Below, one piece after another: positions 27,411 through 36,877 of a stretch of 62,902 nt of DNA (its first letter is position 1; each line of letters begins with the position of its first letter). The notes under the pieces were generated by a model, which saw nothing but the letters and a program-made list of their open reading frames with translations, was not told where the DNA came from and searched no databases. A program made the position numbers and the translations under genes. Origin of the DNA: Candidatus Zhuqueibacterota bacterium (GTDB lineage Bacteria; Zhuqueibacterota; QNDG01; JABMRT01); NCBI GenBank assembly GCA_013202295.1, contig JABMRT010000268.1, forward strand, positions 1 to 62,902, read 5' to 3'.

Positions 27411-30400
27411 ATGCTGAAAAGGACATATTTTTCGTTTTTCTTAATGACTCTATTATTTTGTGCTGTCTTTGCGATTGGTGCTGATGTGGTTCATATCGGA
27501 ACAGCTGATTATAATGCCATTGTGTTGGTGATAGAAACGGCTGATGGAGAAAACACGCCTACGCAGGATGCTTCATCGTGGAAAGTTAACGACTCAAATC
27601 CAGTACTGGTTGGTAGATATACCTATGTTTGGTATGAGGAAAAGGCTGCGGGTGCGAGATACCCGGTCACGTTGCGACATCATATGTACATCAAACTGTC
27701 TGATCCATTAATGGATGACTCGACATACACCATCGAAACACCATTCGGGATTCAGGTTTTAAATTTCAGTGAAACAGAAACCCGCTGTGAGGCCATTCAT
27801 GTCAATCAAGTCGGATATTTCGGAGGATCTTCCATTCGCTATGCCAACATGGGAATTTTCCTAGGTGATATGGGCACACGTGCCATTGATCCATTACCTC
27901 AATGTCGTGTGCTGTCACAAGCCGATGGATCTGAAGTGATGGCCGGCACCTTATCTTATTGGGGCGATGACACAGATCCCGAAATGGAAAGCGGTGAACA
28001 TGTCTATCGTATTGATCTTTTGGATTTACCCGATGGCGGTCCCTATATCATTTCGGTTGATGGCTATGGGTGCTCCTATCCCTTTGGTGTGGGTCCGGAT
28101 TACATCAATCAATCGGCCTATGTTCATTTTCGTGGACTCTATCATCAACGATGCGGCATTGCATTGGAAGAACCCTATACATCTTTTACCCGCGGGACTT
28201 GTCATACTTCTGTTGAAGTAACTGATGCCGAACCGCCTGATTTTATAACCGAACGCGGCACAGCCATGGAGATACACGGAGGCTATCATGATGCCGGAGA
28301 TTTTGACAGGCGGTTGAGTCATGTCATGATTCCTGCGTGGATGCTTAATTTATATGAAGCCTATCCCGATCAATTTACCGACAATCAGTATAATATCCCC
28401 GAATCGAGTAATGGCATTCCTGATTGGCTGGATGAAGCCTTATGGGGGCTTCTGGTCTGGGAATATCTTCAGGATGAGAGCGGTGGTGTCCGGGCAGGTA
28501 CTGAAGCAAACAGGCATCCAGGATATGGAGATGTCAATGCAGAAACAGATGACTTAATATATCGAACCTACAAAATATATGGACATAACACAGCATTTTG
28601 TGCCGGCTTGTTTGCCCATGCTTCAAGGCTGGTAGAGCCCTATGATACCACTCGTGCGGCTGAATTGTTAGAACGATCGCAACGGGCCTGGGCTTATTTG
28701 CAGATCCATGATATGCCCACAGCCCATGATGCACAGATGATGTACGCCTCTCTTCAACTCTACCTGGCAACTGAAAATGAGGTGTATCATACCGCATTTC
28801 AGCAGCATGCCACCTATTGTCTGACGTCCGGCTGGCCTGAACAATATCATCCCATTTATTTTAATTTGAACACTGTACGCGATGGTATGATTTTTACTCC
28901 CTATTTCTTTCCTTATTTAATTACCGACTTATCGACTGATCAGACTCTTGTGGATGAGTATACACAACTTCTTTCATCCAAGGCTAATGAAATGTTAACA
29001 TTGGTCAATGAGCAACCCTATCCTCTCGGAGATGCCAGAGGTAATCTGGCCTGGGGAAATGCCACCAATCAAGGTCGTTATGCAGATCCCATGATTTTGA
29101 CTTACCGGTTGACTGAGGATGACAGGTATTTATCCGCAGTTAGTCAATTGGCAGATTATACTCTGGGTTTAAATCCATTGGGCAAGGTTTATGTTACGGG
29201 TTTGGGTTCCAATCCTCCCAATTGTCCGCTTCAACTGGATTCCTATTTTACCCACCAAGAAGGCAAAGGGAATGTTCCAGGAATTGTGGTATTTGGTCCT
29301 GTGAGTTCTCCCAGTAATGCAAACTGGGAAAAAGCGGTTTGGTCTCATGTGTATCCGAATTATGAATCTCTCCCCATGCAGCGCCGGTATACAGATGGCT
29401 GGTCTTTTGTGGGTGCCAATGAATTTACTCCTCAATCGACCATGGTTTTAAATATCTGCATGTATGGATTTTTAAGTTCTATAGGAGGAGGGGGTGTGAT
29501 TGCGGATCCACCTGCTGTGCCCGACGAATTGACTTTAGGAGCTCTGTCAAGCCATCAAATATCTGTCTCCTGGTCAGATAATTCTGATGATGAGCATGGA
29601 TTTAAAATTGAACGCAAAACAGGAGAGAATGGAGTCTATTCTCAAATTGCATCGGTGAATACAGATACAACATCCATTACGGACAACGGACTTTTGCCGT
29701 CCACACCCTATTATTACAGAGTTCGTGCCTACAATAGCGGTGGCAATTCTGAATATTCTGCCGAAAGTTCGATCAACACACTGGGGGGGCCTTTGTCTCC
29801 AAGTGAGCTTTCAGTAACACCTTCTTCTTCCAGTCAGATGGATCTTTCGTGGACGGACAATGCCACTGATGAAGATGGATTTAAAATTGAACGGAAAACA
29901 ATCAACGCATCTGACTGGTCTGAAATTGCTGAAGTTGGTGTAGATGAAACGATTTACTCAGATACCGATCTCTCTATGGGAATGACCTATTATTATCGGG
30001 TTTATGCTTTTAACATCGATGGCATTTCTGACTATTCGAATGAAGCATACGGCACGCTGAGTGGTGGGAATATTGCATTAAACCGTCCTGTATATGTGTC
30101 TTCAATTGAAAGTAGTGATATCGATTCTTCACATGCTGTTGATGGTGACATGTCAACCCGATGGGCCAGCGATCGATCTGACCCCCAGTGGATCTATGTG
30201 GATTTGGGAGCAATTTATCCCATTTACCAAGTCATCCTTCATTGGGAAGCAGCTTATGGCAGTGAGTATGAAATACAGGTTTCTGATGATGCTGTTGATT
30301 GGACCACCCTTTATACTGAGACAGAGGGGAATGGCGGCACTGACGAAGTTTCGGGATTGTCAGGCAATGGACGATATGTTCGTATGTATGGCACTGCCAG

Positions 30401-30779
30401 GGGAACGAATTGGGGATATTCACTTTGGGAGTTTGAAGTTTACAGTGATGCCACCAGTCAAGTCTCGTCAGATGTAACTAACTTGCCCGGTTCATTTATT
30501 CTTGAGAATAATTACCCCAATCCGTTCAATCCGCAAACCCATATTCGCTATTCAATTTCTGAAAATGCATGGGTCGAACTGGATATCTTCAATATTCGGG
30601 GAGAAAAAATAAAATCACTGGTCAAGGCGCATCAGTCTACCGGTTATTATACTGTGATGTGGGATGCATTAAATAATTCAGGAGATCAGATATCGAGCGG
30701 TGTCTATTTTTATAAAATCAGGGTCATCGGCCAGTCAAAGAACTTTACAGAAGTCAGGAAGCTGTTGTTTACCAAATAA
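27411..30779 (+). CDS. GH9 endoglucanase-like enzyme with Fn3-Fn3-CBM32 and sorting domain (copy 1)
   Basis: 1122 residues: signal peptide (1-24), cellulase-N Ig-like region (about 25-215), GH9 (alpha/alpha)6 catalytic domain (about 220-690) with GGYHDAGDFDRR (Asp pair near 293-296) and the late general-acid region GANEFTPQSTM (Glu near 670), two fibronectin III domains (about 700-875), CBM32/discoidin domain (about 885-1010; SHAVDGDMSTRWAS), and the FlgD-like sorting module (NNYPNPFNPQT, ending VRKLLFTK). GH9 enzymes cut beta-1,4-glucans or act as exo-glucosaminidases. It is a paralogue of the GH9 at 34396, which lacks Fn3 and CBM32. Surface display is expected from the sorting domain. Confidence 0.92.
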   Translation: MLKRTYFSFFLMTLLFCAVFAIGADVVHIGTADYNAIVLVIETADGENTPTQDASSWKVNDSNPVLVGRYTYVWYEEKAAGARYPVTLRHHMYIKLSDPLMDDSTYTIETPFGIQVLNFSETETRCEAIHVNQVGYFGGSSIRYANMGIFLGDMGTRAIDPLPQCRVLSQADGSEVMAGTLSYWGDDTDPEMESGEHVYRIDLLDLPDGGPYIISVDGYGCSYPFGVGPDYINQSAYVHFRGLYHQRCGIALEEPYTSFTRGTCHTSVEVTDAEPPDFITERGTAMEIHGGYHDAGDFDRRLSHVMIPAWMLNLYEAYPDQFTDNQYNIPESSNGIPDWLDEALWGLLVWEYLQDESGGVRAGTEANRHPGYGDVNAETDDLIYRTYKIYGHNTAFCAGLFAHASRLVEPYDTTRAAELLERSQRAWAYLQIHDMPTAHDAQMMYASLQLYLATENEVYHTAFQQHATYCLTSGWPEQYHPIYFNLNTVRDGMIFTPYFFPYLITDLSTDQTLVDEYTQLLSSKANEMLTLVNEQPYPLGDARGNLAWGNATNQGRYADPMILTYRLTEDDRYLSAVSQLADYTLGLNPLGKVYVTGLGSNPPNCPLQLDSYFTHQEGKGNVPGIVVFGPVSSPSNANWEKAVWSHVYPNYESLPMQRRYTDGWSFVGANEFTPQSTMVLNICMYGFLSSIGGGGVIADPPAVPDELTLGALSSHQISVSWSDNSDDEHGFKIERKTGENGVYSQIASVNTDTTSITDNGLLPSTPYYYRVRAYNSGGNSEYSAESSINTLGGPLSPSELSVTPSSSSQMDLSWTDNATDEDGFKIERKTINASDWSEIAEVGVDETIYSDTDLSMGMTYYYRVYAFNIDGISDYSNEAYGTLSGGNIALNRPVYVSSIESSDIDSSHAVDGDMSTRWASDRSDPQWIYVDLGAIYPIYQVILHWEAAYGSEYEIQVSDDAVDWTTLYTETEGNGGTDEVSGLSGNGRYVRMYGTARGTNWGYSLWEFEVYSDATSQVSSDVTNLPGSFILENNYPNPFNPQTHIRYSISENAWVELDIFNIRGEKIKSLVKAHQSTGYYTVMWDALNNSGDQISSGVYFYKIRVIGQSKNFTEVRKLLFTK

Positions 30780-30837
30780 AATCAAATCAATTAGAGTTAA
30801 AGCATAGAGGCAGTTGAATTATTCCAGGGGACCAGAT

Positions 30838-31566
30838 ATGGCAGATCAAAAACAGGAAATGATCCTTGCCCTGAATCGGGGACAGCCTTTTACAGCCGTT
30901 CCGATCTGGGAGTTTGAATTTCACCCATGGAATTTGTTTCACAAAAATTCAGTTATTGTTGGAACAGCTTTTCAGAATCTTCCCTCGAATCAGCAGGACA
31001 AAGTTCTACACAGCAATGCTGAGGTGATGGCTGTGTGTGAGCAGATCCAGACCGGGGAATTTAAGGGTGAGGTTCGGAAAGAAAATTCCAATTGTATGAC
31101 AAGTCCATTTTATTTCAGGCCGAAGGCCGTCCAGGACCCCCCGTGTTTAGAAGCGAATGTTATGCTAACATTGGTGGATCCTGAGACAAAACGAAAAGTA
31201 AAGTACGCAAAAATTGAGATTCTCCTGTATGGGGGGAAAATTAAAGAACTGGATGTGACGCAAGGTCAGGTCTCCTTTAATATGCCAGTAAACGCGATGC
31301 TGAAAATATCATCTCCCGGTTTGCCAAAAATTCACCGCAGTCTGTATCTCGATTATCCGCCCCATCAACAGCTTATTGAGACTTTTGCAAGCGGCCGATG
31401 GCTGGAACAAAATAACTGGAAAGAATTTATGAATCCGGGTCAGGTTCCCTGGGAAGCCTTTGCTTTTGAGGAAACAGAAGAGGTGCTTTCCAATGTGAAC
31501 TGGACCATTGAGATTCAAGAAAATAAGCGAGACGCATTGTGGAAAGAATTTGAATCACTCTTTTAA
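30838..31566 (+). CDS. Chimeric frame: UroD-family N-terminus joined to CehA-type C-terminal module
   Basis: 242 residues from ATG 30838 (GGGGA 6-7 bases upstream; a TTG at 30814 is less likely). The first ~64 residues match the UroD-family protein at 36878 with 8 differences over 61 aligned residues (shared core FHPWNLFHKNSVIVGTAFQN). From MAVCEQIQTG onward it instead matches the C-terminus of the CehA/McbA protein at 22555 (shared KENSNCMTSPFYF, SSPGLP, YLDYPPHQ, SGRWL, PGQVPWEAF). The switch falls at the hexamer GTGATG (31024-31029), present in frame in both parents (24007-24012 and 37061-37066). It lacks both the UroD active-site barrel and the CehA metal site, so catalysis is unlikely. 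The frame is intact and has a ribosome site, so a product may be made. Confidence 0.85.
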   Translation: MADQKQEMILALNRGQPFTAVPIWEFEFHPWNLFHKNSVIVGTAFQNLPSNQQDKVLHSNAEVMAVCEQIQTGEFKGEVRKENSNCMTSPFYFRPKAVQDPPCLEANVMLTLVDPETKRKVKYAKIEILLYGGKIKELDVTQGQVSFNMPVNAMLKISSPGLPKIHRSLYLDYPPHQQLIETFASGRWLEQNNWKEFMNPGQVPWEAFAFEETEEVLSNVNWTIEIQENKRDALWKEFESLF

Positions 31567-31578
31567 GAGGAAGAAATC

Positions 31579-32403
31579 ATGAAGCGGAACATCTTTTTGT
31601 TATGGATCATTGTAATTCCCATACAATTACTGCATGCTCAGATTGGAGCGGTGACAATCGAGGGTGACACGGTGCTGCTGAATCCCGACTTTACCTGGCA
31701 ATTCAAACAGTCCCTGGTTCCGGAACTGGTTTTTATACAGGGCGGCGAATTTCAGATGGGGAGTAATCATGTTCTTGCAGATGAAGATGAAAAACCTGTC
31801 CATACGGTCAGATTAAATGATTATAGGATGAGCAAAACCGAGGTCAATGTCAAACAATATAAAATTTTCTGTGATGATACGGGGTATCCGATGCCTGAAG
31901 TCCCTTCCTGGGGGTGGCATGATGAATATCCGATTGTTAATGTAACCTGGCATGACGCTGTTACTTATTGTGACTGGTTGAGTCAAAAAACCGGAATGAA
32001 ATTCCACTTGCCCACAGAGGCCCAATGGGAATTCGCAGCCCGTGGAGGGACTAAAAGTAAGGGAACCATTTATAGCGGTAGCAATCGGATTCAATCAGTC
32101 GCCTGGTATGCTGGGAATACGGATTCCAAGGGGCCTCATCCTGTCGGTACGAAGAAAGCTAATACACTGGGTTTATTTGATATGAGCGGAAACATCGCAG
32201 AATGGTGTCAAGATTATTATGGGAAAAATTATTATACCCGATGTCCCATCGAGAATCCTGCGGGACCAAATCTCGGAACACATCGACTGGTTCGGGGAGG
32301 AAGCTGGAAGGAAGAGGCCATACGGTGCAGATCTACTTTTCGTTATATCAACACAAGCATCATCCCGTATGATTTTATTGGATTCCGTCTGGTCGGAGAT
32401 TGA
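31579..32403 (+). CDS. Secreted SUMF1/formylglycine-generating-enzyme-like protein
   Basis: 274 residues, signal peptide to about residue 20 (LHAQ). SUMF1-fold landmarks: GGEFQMGS, YPIVNVTWHDAVTYCDWL, LPTEAQWEFAARGG, GLFDMSGNIAEWCQDYY, LVRGGSWKEEAIRCRSTFR and terminal IGFRLVGD. True formylglycine-generating enzymes use two cysteines after the GGS(Y/W) motif; here the first position is Glu and only one Cys is present, so sulfatase activation is doubtful. No sulfatase gene is in the window. It follows the chimeric frame by 12 bases. It may be a periplasmic binding or structural member of the family. Confidence 0.85.
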   Translation: MKRNIFLLWIIVIPIQLLHAQIGAVTIEGDTVLLNPDFTWQFKQSLVPELVFIQGGEFQMGSNHVLADEDEKPVHTVRLNDYRMSKTEVNVKQYKIFCDDTGYPMPEVPSWGWHDEYPIVNVTWHDAVTYCDWLSQKTGMKFHLPTEAQWEFAARGGTKSKGTIYSGSNRIQSVAWYAGNTDSKGPHPVGTKKANTLGLFDMSGNIAEWCQDYYGKNYYTRCPIENPAGPNLGTHRLVRGGSWKEEAIRCRSTFRYINTSIIPYDFIGFRLVGD

Positions 32404-32461
32404 TGAACAAATCTTAGAATTGTGACAGCTGTTTTTCACTTTTAGAATGGGAATAATTGTT

Positions 32462-34336
32462 ATGACTCGGAACTTGAATAAGGTCATGCTACTCACTTTG
32501 CTTGGAAATAGTATCCTTATTATTAATCTCATGTCTCAAGACGTACATGTATGGGAAAAAGTCGAATTGGAATTTCAGAGCCAGAACAGCTATGACAATC
32601 CATATACAGAGGTGGAGGTCTGGGTTGATTTAAAGGGACCGGATTTTAATAAACGGTGTTTCGGATTTTGGGATGGTGACAATGTGTACAGGGTGAGACT
32701 CGTAGCCACAACGCCGGGTGTATGGTCCTGGATAAGTGGTTCTAATCAGTATGATGTGGGTCTAAAGAATCAATCCGGCAAATTTAATGCAGTTGCATGG
32801 ACGGAAAAAGATAAAGAAGTCGTGTCAACACGGCGTGGTTATATTCAGCCTACAGAGAATGGTCATGCCTTTGAATATGCGGATGGCGTTCCTTTTATTA
32901 TGATGGGCGATACCTGGTGGTCGACTCCCACATTCCGCTTCCCCTGGTATGATGATGACGAGAGCCGGCCCATAGGACCCACGGCTGGTTTTAAAGATTA
33001 TGTTAAATTTAGAAAGAAACAGGGATTTAACTGTATTGCCATGTTAGCTGCATTTCCTGCATGGGCTGATGATGGAGCTCCCTGGAGAATCGTTCTTGAT
33101 GAAAAAGCCAATCTGGGTGTCCGTTCAGCCTGGGTGCATCAGGGTGATATGCGCGGCGGGAAACGTCATGACCGGATGCGGGCCAAAGATATGCATAATG
33201 AGGGTGGTCGCGCATTTCTGTTTCCGGGTAAAATTCCCGGTTATGAACAGGTCTATCCGGACGTTGATCGGATTAATCCCGAATATTTTAAATACATGGA
33301 TCGAAAAATAGATTATTTAAATGATCAGGGATTTATTCCCTTTATTGAAATCATGCGGCGGGATGCCAGTTCTGCGTGGAAACATTTTTATGACTGGCCC
33401 GATTCCTATGCCCGTTATATACAGTATGTCTGGTCGCGATATCAGGCCAATAATTGTCTTTACAGTCCCATGCATTATGATCACTGGCATATGGCCATCT
33501 CTGAGTCGGATATCAATGATGTGGGCAATTTTGTGATTGAGAAATACGGGGCACCGCCATTTGGAACGCTTGTATCCTGTAATGCCTCCCCGTCATCACT
33601 CATCAATTTCGGGCAATTCGAGAACAATCAATGGCTCACATTTCATCAAACCGGTAACTGGCGGGAGCATGAGTACTACTGGTACTTAACAGAAATTTTT
33701 AATCATGAACCGGTTATGCCCGCCATTAATGGTGAACCTTATTATTCCGGGCTCAGTGATACACGCTACGGCACAGATAAAAGTGTTCCGGTTGGTGGCA
33801 CTGAGCTGGACGCCTTGTACACACGGTCAGCGATTTATGGCAGTTTCCTTTCAGGTGGATTTGGCGGCATTATCTATGGCGCACAGGGATTGTGGGGTGG
33901 TGATGTGGAGTCGGGATCCGATCCGTATATGTGGGATGCCTTTTTATGGATTTCTGCAACGTATGTACAGCATTTAAAAACATTTGTTCTTTCCGAGGGG
34001 AAGAAATATCAGAATTTGATCCCCAATGCGGATCTGATTTCTCCCAATAAAACGCATGAATTAAGGGCGTTTACGGGATGGGCCTATTGTGCTTATACTG
34101 AGGAAAGGGATTACTTCCTCGTTTATTTTGAAAGAGACTGTATCTCCAGTGTTTTACGGGGAACCAGGATCAACTCACTGTATAAAGCGGATTGGTTCAA
34201 TCCGAGAACAGGTGAATGGATACCGGTTGGAGGCACGATCCTTCAGACTGACCGATGGGGTCGAATCAAAGTTCCTGATTTTCCGACGGATGATGATTGG
34301 GGATTGAGACTCACCTTTTTGTCAAAACTAGATTAA
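32462..34336 (+). CDS. DUF5060 / apiosidase-like (DUF4038) glycoside hydrolase
   Basis: 624 residues from ATG 32462 (ATG 32447 also in frame; neither has a strong ribosome site). Signal segment ends near LMSQ. DUF5060 Ig-like domain (about 22-100; WEKVELEFQSQNSYDNPYTEVEVWV, typically seen with such enzymes) precedes a TIM barrel of the apiosidase-like family (about 120-510) with GDTWWSTPTFRF, RKKQGFNCIAMLAAFPAW, FIPFIEIMRR and INGEPYYSG, and a short C-terminal sandwich (about 530-624). Related families include GH140 apiosidases of pectin breakdown. Asp and Glu in the GDTWW and NGEPYY motifs are plausible catalytic residues. Substrate uncertain. Confidence 0.8.
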   Translation: MTRNLNKVMLLTLLGNSILIINLMSQDVHVWEKVELEFQSQNSYDNPYTEVEVWVDLKGPDFNKRCFGFWDGDNVYRVRLVATTPGVWSWISGSNQYDVGLKNQSGKFNAVAWTEKDKEVVSTRRGYIQPTENGHAFEYADGVPFIMMGDTWWSTPTFRFPWYDDDESRPIGPTAGFKDYVKFRKKQGFNCIAMLAAFPAWADDGAPWRIVLDEKANLGVRSAWVHQGDMRGGKRHDRMRAKDMHNEGGRAFLFPGKIPGYEQVYPDVDRINPEYFKYMDRKIDYLNDQGFIPFIEIMRRDASSAWKHFYDWPDSYARYIQYVWSRYQANNCLYSPMHYDHWHMAISESDINDVGNFVIEKYGAPPFGTLVSCNASPSSLINFGQFENNQWLTFHQTGNWREHEYYWYLTEIFNHEPVMPAINGEPYYSGLSDTRYGTDKSVPVGGTELDALYTRSAIYGSFLSGGFGGIIYGAQGLWGGDVESGSDPYMWDAFLWISATYVQHLKTFVLSEGKKYQNLIPNADLISPNKTHELRAFTGWAYCAYTEERDYFLVYFERDCISSVLRGTRINSLYKADWFNPRTGEWIPVGGTILQTDRWGRIKVPDFPTDDDWGLRLTFLSKLD

Positions 34337-34395
34337 AAGTACCTGGAAAATCAATCGATGTATAAAATATCCAGCAACTATTGAAAGGAAAATAC

Positions 34396-36840
34396 GTGGC
34401 CATACAGAAAGTGATGATAAAATATATCAGTGCAGCTTTTTTATTCTGTTTAAGTCAGTTGTGCTTTGCTGGCCAAATTGTCCATGTCGGTACAGCATCC
34501 TCCGATGTCATTGTCGTGGTGATTGAAACAGTGGATGGAGAGGCGGTGCCTTCGCAGGATTCTGCACTTTGGCCGGTTAATGATTCTGAACCATCTCAGG
34601 TTGGCCGTTATTCCTATGTGTGGTATGAAGAAAAAGCGCAGGGTGCGAGATATCCCCTGAGCCAGCGCCATCATATGTATCTGCAGTTGTCCTCTGAATT
34701 GACTGAAGACGCCATTTATATCATTGAGACTCCTTACGGTCCCGACACCTTGGAATTCAATTCACGCGCATCATTGTGTGAATCGATCAAGGTGAATCAA
34801 ACCGGATATTTTGAGTTCGGTACTGTGCGCTATGCCAATCTTGGAATTTTCCTCGGAGATCTGGGTCCTCAGGAACTGATATCCTTGCCCACCTATGATG
34901 TGGTGGATGCATCCTCGGATGAAATTGTATTGTCCGGAGATGTGACCTATTGGGGCGATGACACAGATCCTTCTCCCAGCGCTATTCAAGAACGGGGCAG
35001 CGGAGAATATGTATATCGCATGGATCTGTCCGGTCTAACCGATGGGGGACCATACTATATCTCCATTCCTGGATTCGGAAGATCTTACGAATTCGGTGTT
35101 GGTGAAACCAGCACCAAAGAAATCGCTTATGTACATACGCGCGGGCTTTATCACCAGCGTTGCGGCATTGCACTCGAAGCGCCTTTTACCTCCTTCACAC
35201 GAGGAACCTGTCACACATCAGTGGAGATCACTGAGGCCGATCCGGATGGCTTCATTACTGATCGCGGTGATGTCATGGAAATTCACGGTGGATATCATGA
35301 TGCGGGTGACTTTGATCGCCGATTCGGCCACACTTTAATCCCGGCCTGGATGCTGAATCTTTATGAAGCATTTCCCGATCATTTTGCGGATAAGCAATAT
35401 CTGCTGCCTGAATCCGGAAATGGCATCCCTGACTGGCTCGATGAAACGTTGTGGAGTATTCTGGTATGGGAATATCTTCAGGATGAGAGCGGAGGGATTC
35501 GTGGTGGAACCGAAGCAAACCGACACCCTGAGTACGGCGTAGTCAACGCAGAGACCGATCATCTGATTTATCGCACATACCGGATCTATGGACACACGAC
35601 TGCCGTCGGCGCCGGACTATTCGCCCATGCATCCCGTCTTGTGCGTTCCTTTGATTCACAACGGGCTGACTCGCTTCAGGATCGGGCCGTGAGGGCATGG
35701 GAGTATCTGGAGAGCCACGATCTTGCTACCGCACATGATGCACAGAAAATGTATGCTTCTCTTCAGCTCTATCTGGCCACCGGTGCTGCCGAATACCATG
35801 ATGCTTTCAAGACTCATGCCGGGTATCTTCTGGGGAATCCCGGATGGCCGGAACAGTATAATCCTGTCTGGTGGAATCTTAATACGATCAAAGACGGGAT
35901 GATTTTTACGCCCTACTTTTTCGGTTATCTGATCACAGACAGGGAAGTCGATCCCGGTATCCAGACAGAATTGTCTCAGTTGATTCAAGACGCGGCGCAA
36001 ACTCAACTGAATGTGGTGATGAATCAGCCGTATCCTATTGGTGATACACCTGGTCTGGCATGGGGCACGGCTACCAATCAGGGGCGATATGCAGAGCCCA
36101 TGATACTAATGTATCGTCTTACAGGCGATCAGGAATATCTGGATGGCGTGAGTCTGCTCGCAGATTATAGCCTGGGTTTGAATCCACTCGGGAAATGTTA
36201 TGTGACTGGTCTGGGTGACAATCCGCCAAACTGTCCGCTTCAACTGGATTCTTATTTCACTTATCAGGCGGGTAAAGGCAATGTGCCAGGTATTGTAGTG
36301 TATGGACCTGTGGCTGATCCTAATGATGTAAATTGGGAGCGAGCTGTATGGGAAAAGATCTATCCTGAAATCGATACTCTGCCTGAACAACGACGTTATT
36401 CTGATGGCTGGTCTTTCATCGGCGCGAATGAGTTTACAACCTGGGAGACCATGGCTCTGAATGTATGCATGTATGGTTTTCTCAGCTCGTTTTATGAGCC
36501 AGACACGGTGCATAGTACGGTTAAAAAAAAAGAACACCTTGATGCGCCGGCATCTATAAAACTGCTTCAAAATTATCCCAATCCGTTTAATCCTGTTACC
36601 ACTATTCGTTATTTTCTACCAGAAAATTCAACAGTCAGGCTGGATATTTATAACATCAAGGGACAAAAGATAAAAACGTTGGTGAATAAAAAACAGTCAG
36701 CTGGCACATATACTGTTAGATGGGATGCTTTGAACGAGTCAGGGATTCAGGTTGCAAATGGCGTTTATTTATGTAAAATAAAAGCAACTAACCATTCAAT
36801 GACCTTCTCGGAAGTTAAAAGACTATTGTTTGCTAAATAA
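34396..36840 (+). CDS. GH9 endoglucanase-like enzyme with sorting domain (copy 2)
   Basis: 814 residues from GTG 34396, selected for AAGGA 6 bases upstream (a TTG at 34381 has none). Signal peptide to about residue 25 (CFAG). Ig-like N-domain, GH9 catalytic domain with GGYHDAGDFDRR (about 298-309) and GANEFTTWETM (about 677), then directly the FlgD-like sorting module (QNYPNPFNPVT, ending VKRLLFAK). It is closely similar to the GH9 at 27411 across the catalytic part but has no Fn3 or CBM32. It is followed 37 bases later by a UroD gene, and copy 1 by the UroD-derived chimera, so the unit GH9-UroD was duplicated. Confidence 0.92.
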   Translation: MAIQKVMIKYISAAFLFCLSQLCFAGQIVHVGTASSDVIVVVIETVDGEAVPSQDSALWPVNDSEPSQVGRYSYVWYEEKAQGARYPLSQRHHMYLQLSSELTEDAIYIIETPYGPDTLEFNSRASLCESIKVNQTGYFEFGTVRYANLGIFLGDLGPQELISLPTYDVVDASSDEIVLSGDVTYWGDDTDPSPSAIQERGSGEYVYRMDLSGLTDGGPYYISIPGFGRSYEFGVGETSTKEIAYVHTRGLYHQRCGIALEAPFTSFTRGTCHTSVEITEADPDGFITDRGDVMEIHGGYHDAGDFDRRFGHTLIPAWMLNLYEAFPDHFADKQYLLPESGNGIPDWLDETLWSILVWEYLQDESGGIRGGTEANRHPEYGVVNAETDHLIYRTYRIYGHTTAVGAGLFAHASRLVRSFDSQRADSLQDRAVRAWEYLESHDLATAHDAQKMYASLQLYLATGAAEYHDAFKTHAGYLLGNPGWPEQYNPVWWNLNTIKDGMIFTPYFFGYLITDREVDPGIQTELSQLIQDAAQTQLNVVMNQPYPIGDTPGLAWGTATNQGRYAEPMILMYRLTGDQEYLDGVSLLADYSLGLNPLGKCYVTGLGDNPPNCPLQLDSYFTYQAGKGNVPGIVVYGPVADPNDVNWERAVWEKIYPEIDTLPEQRRYSDGWSFIGANEFTTWETMALNVCMYGFLSSFYEPDTVHSTVKKKEHLDAPASIKLLQNYPNPFNPVTTIRYFLPENSTVRLDIYNIKGQKIKTLVNKKQSAGTYTVRWDALNESGIQVANGVYLCKIKATNHSMTFSEVKRLLFAK

Positions 36841-36877
36841 AATTAGATCATTATGAGAATTATCGAGACGATATGTG

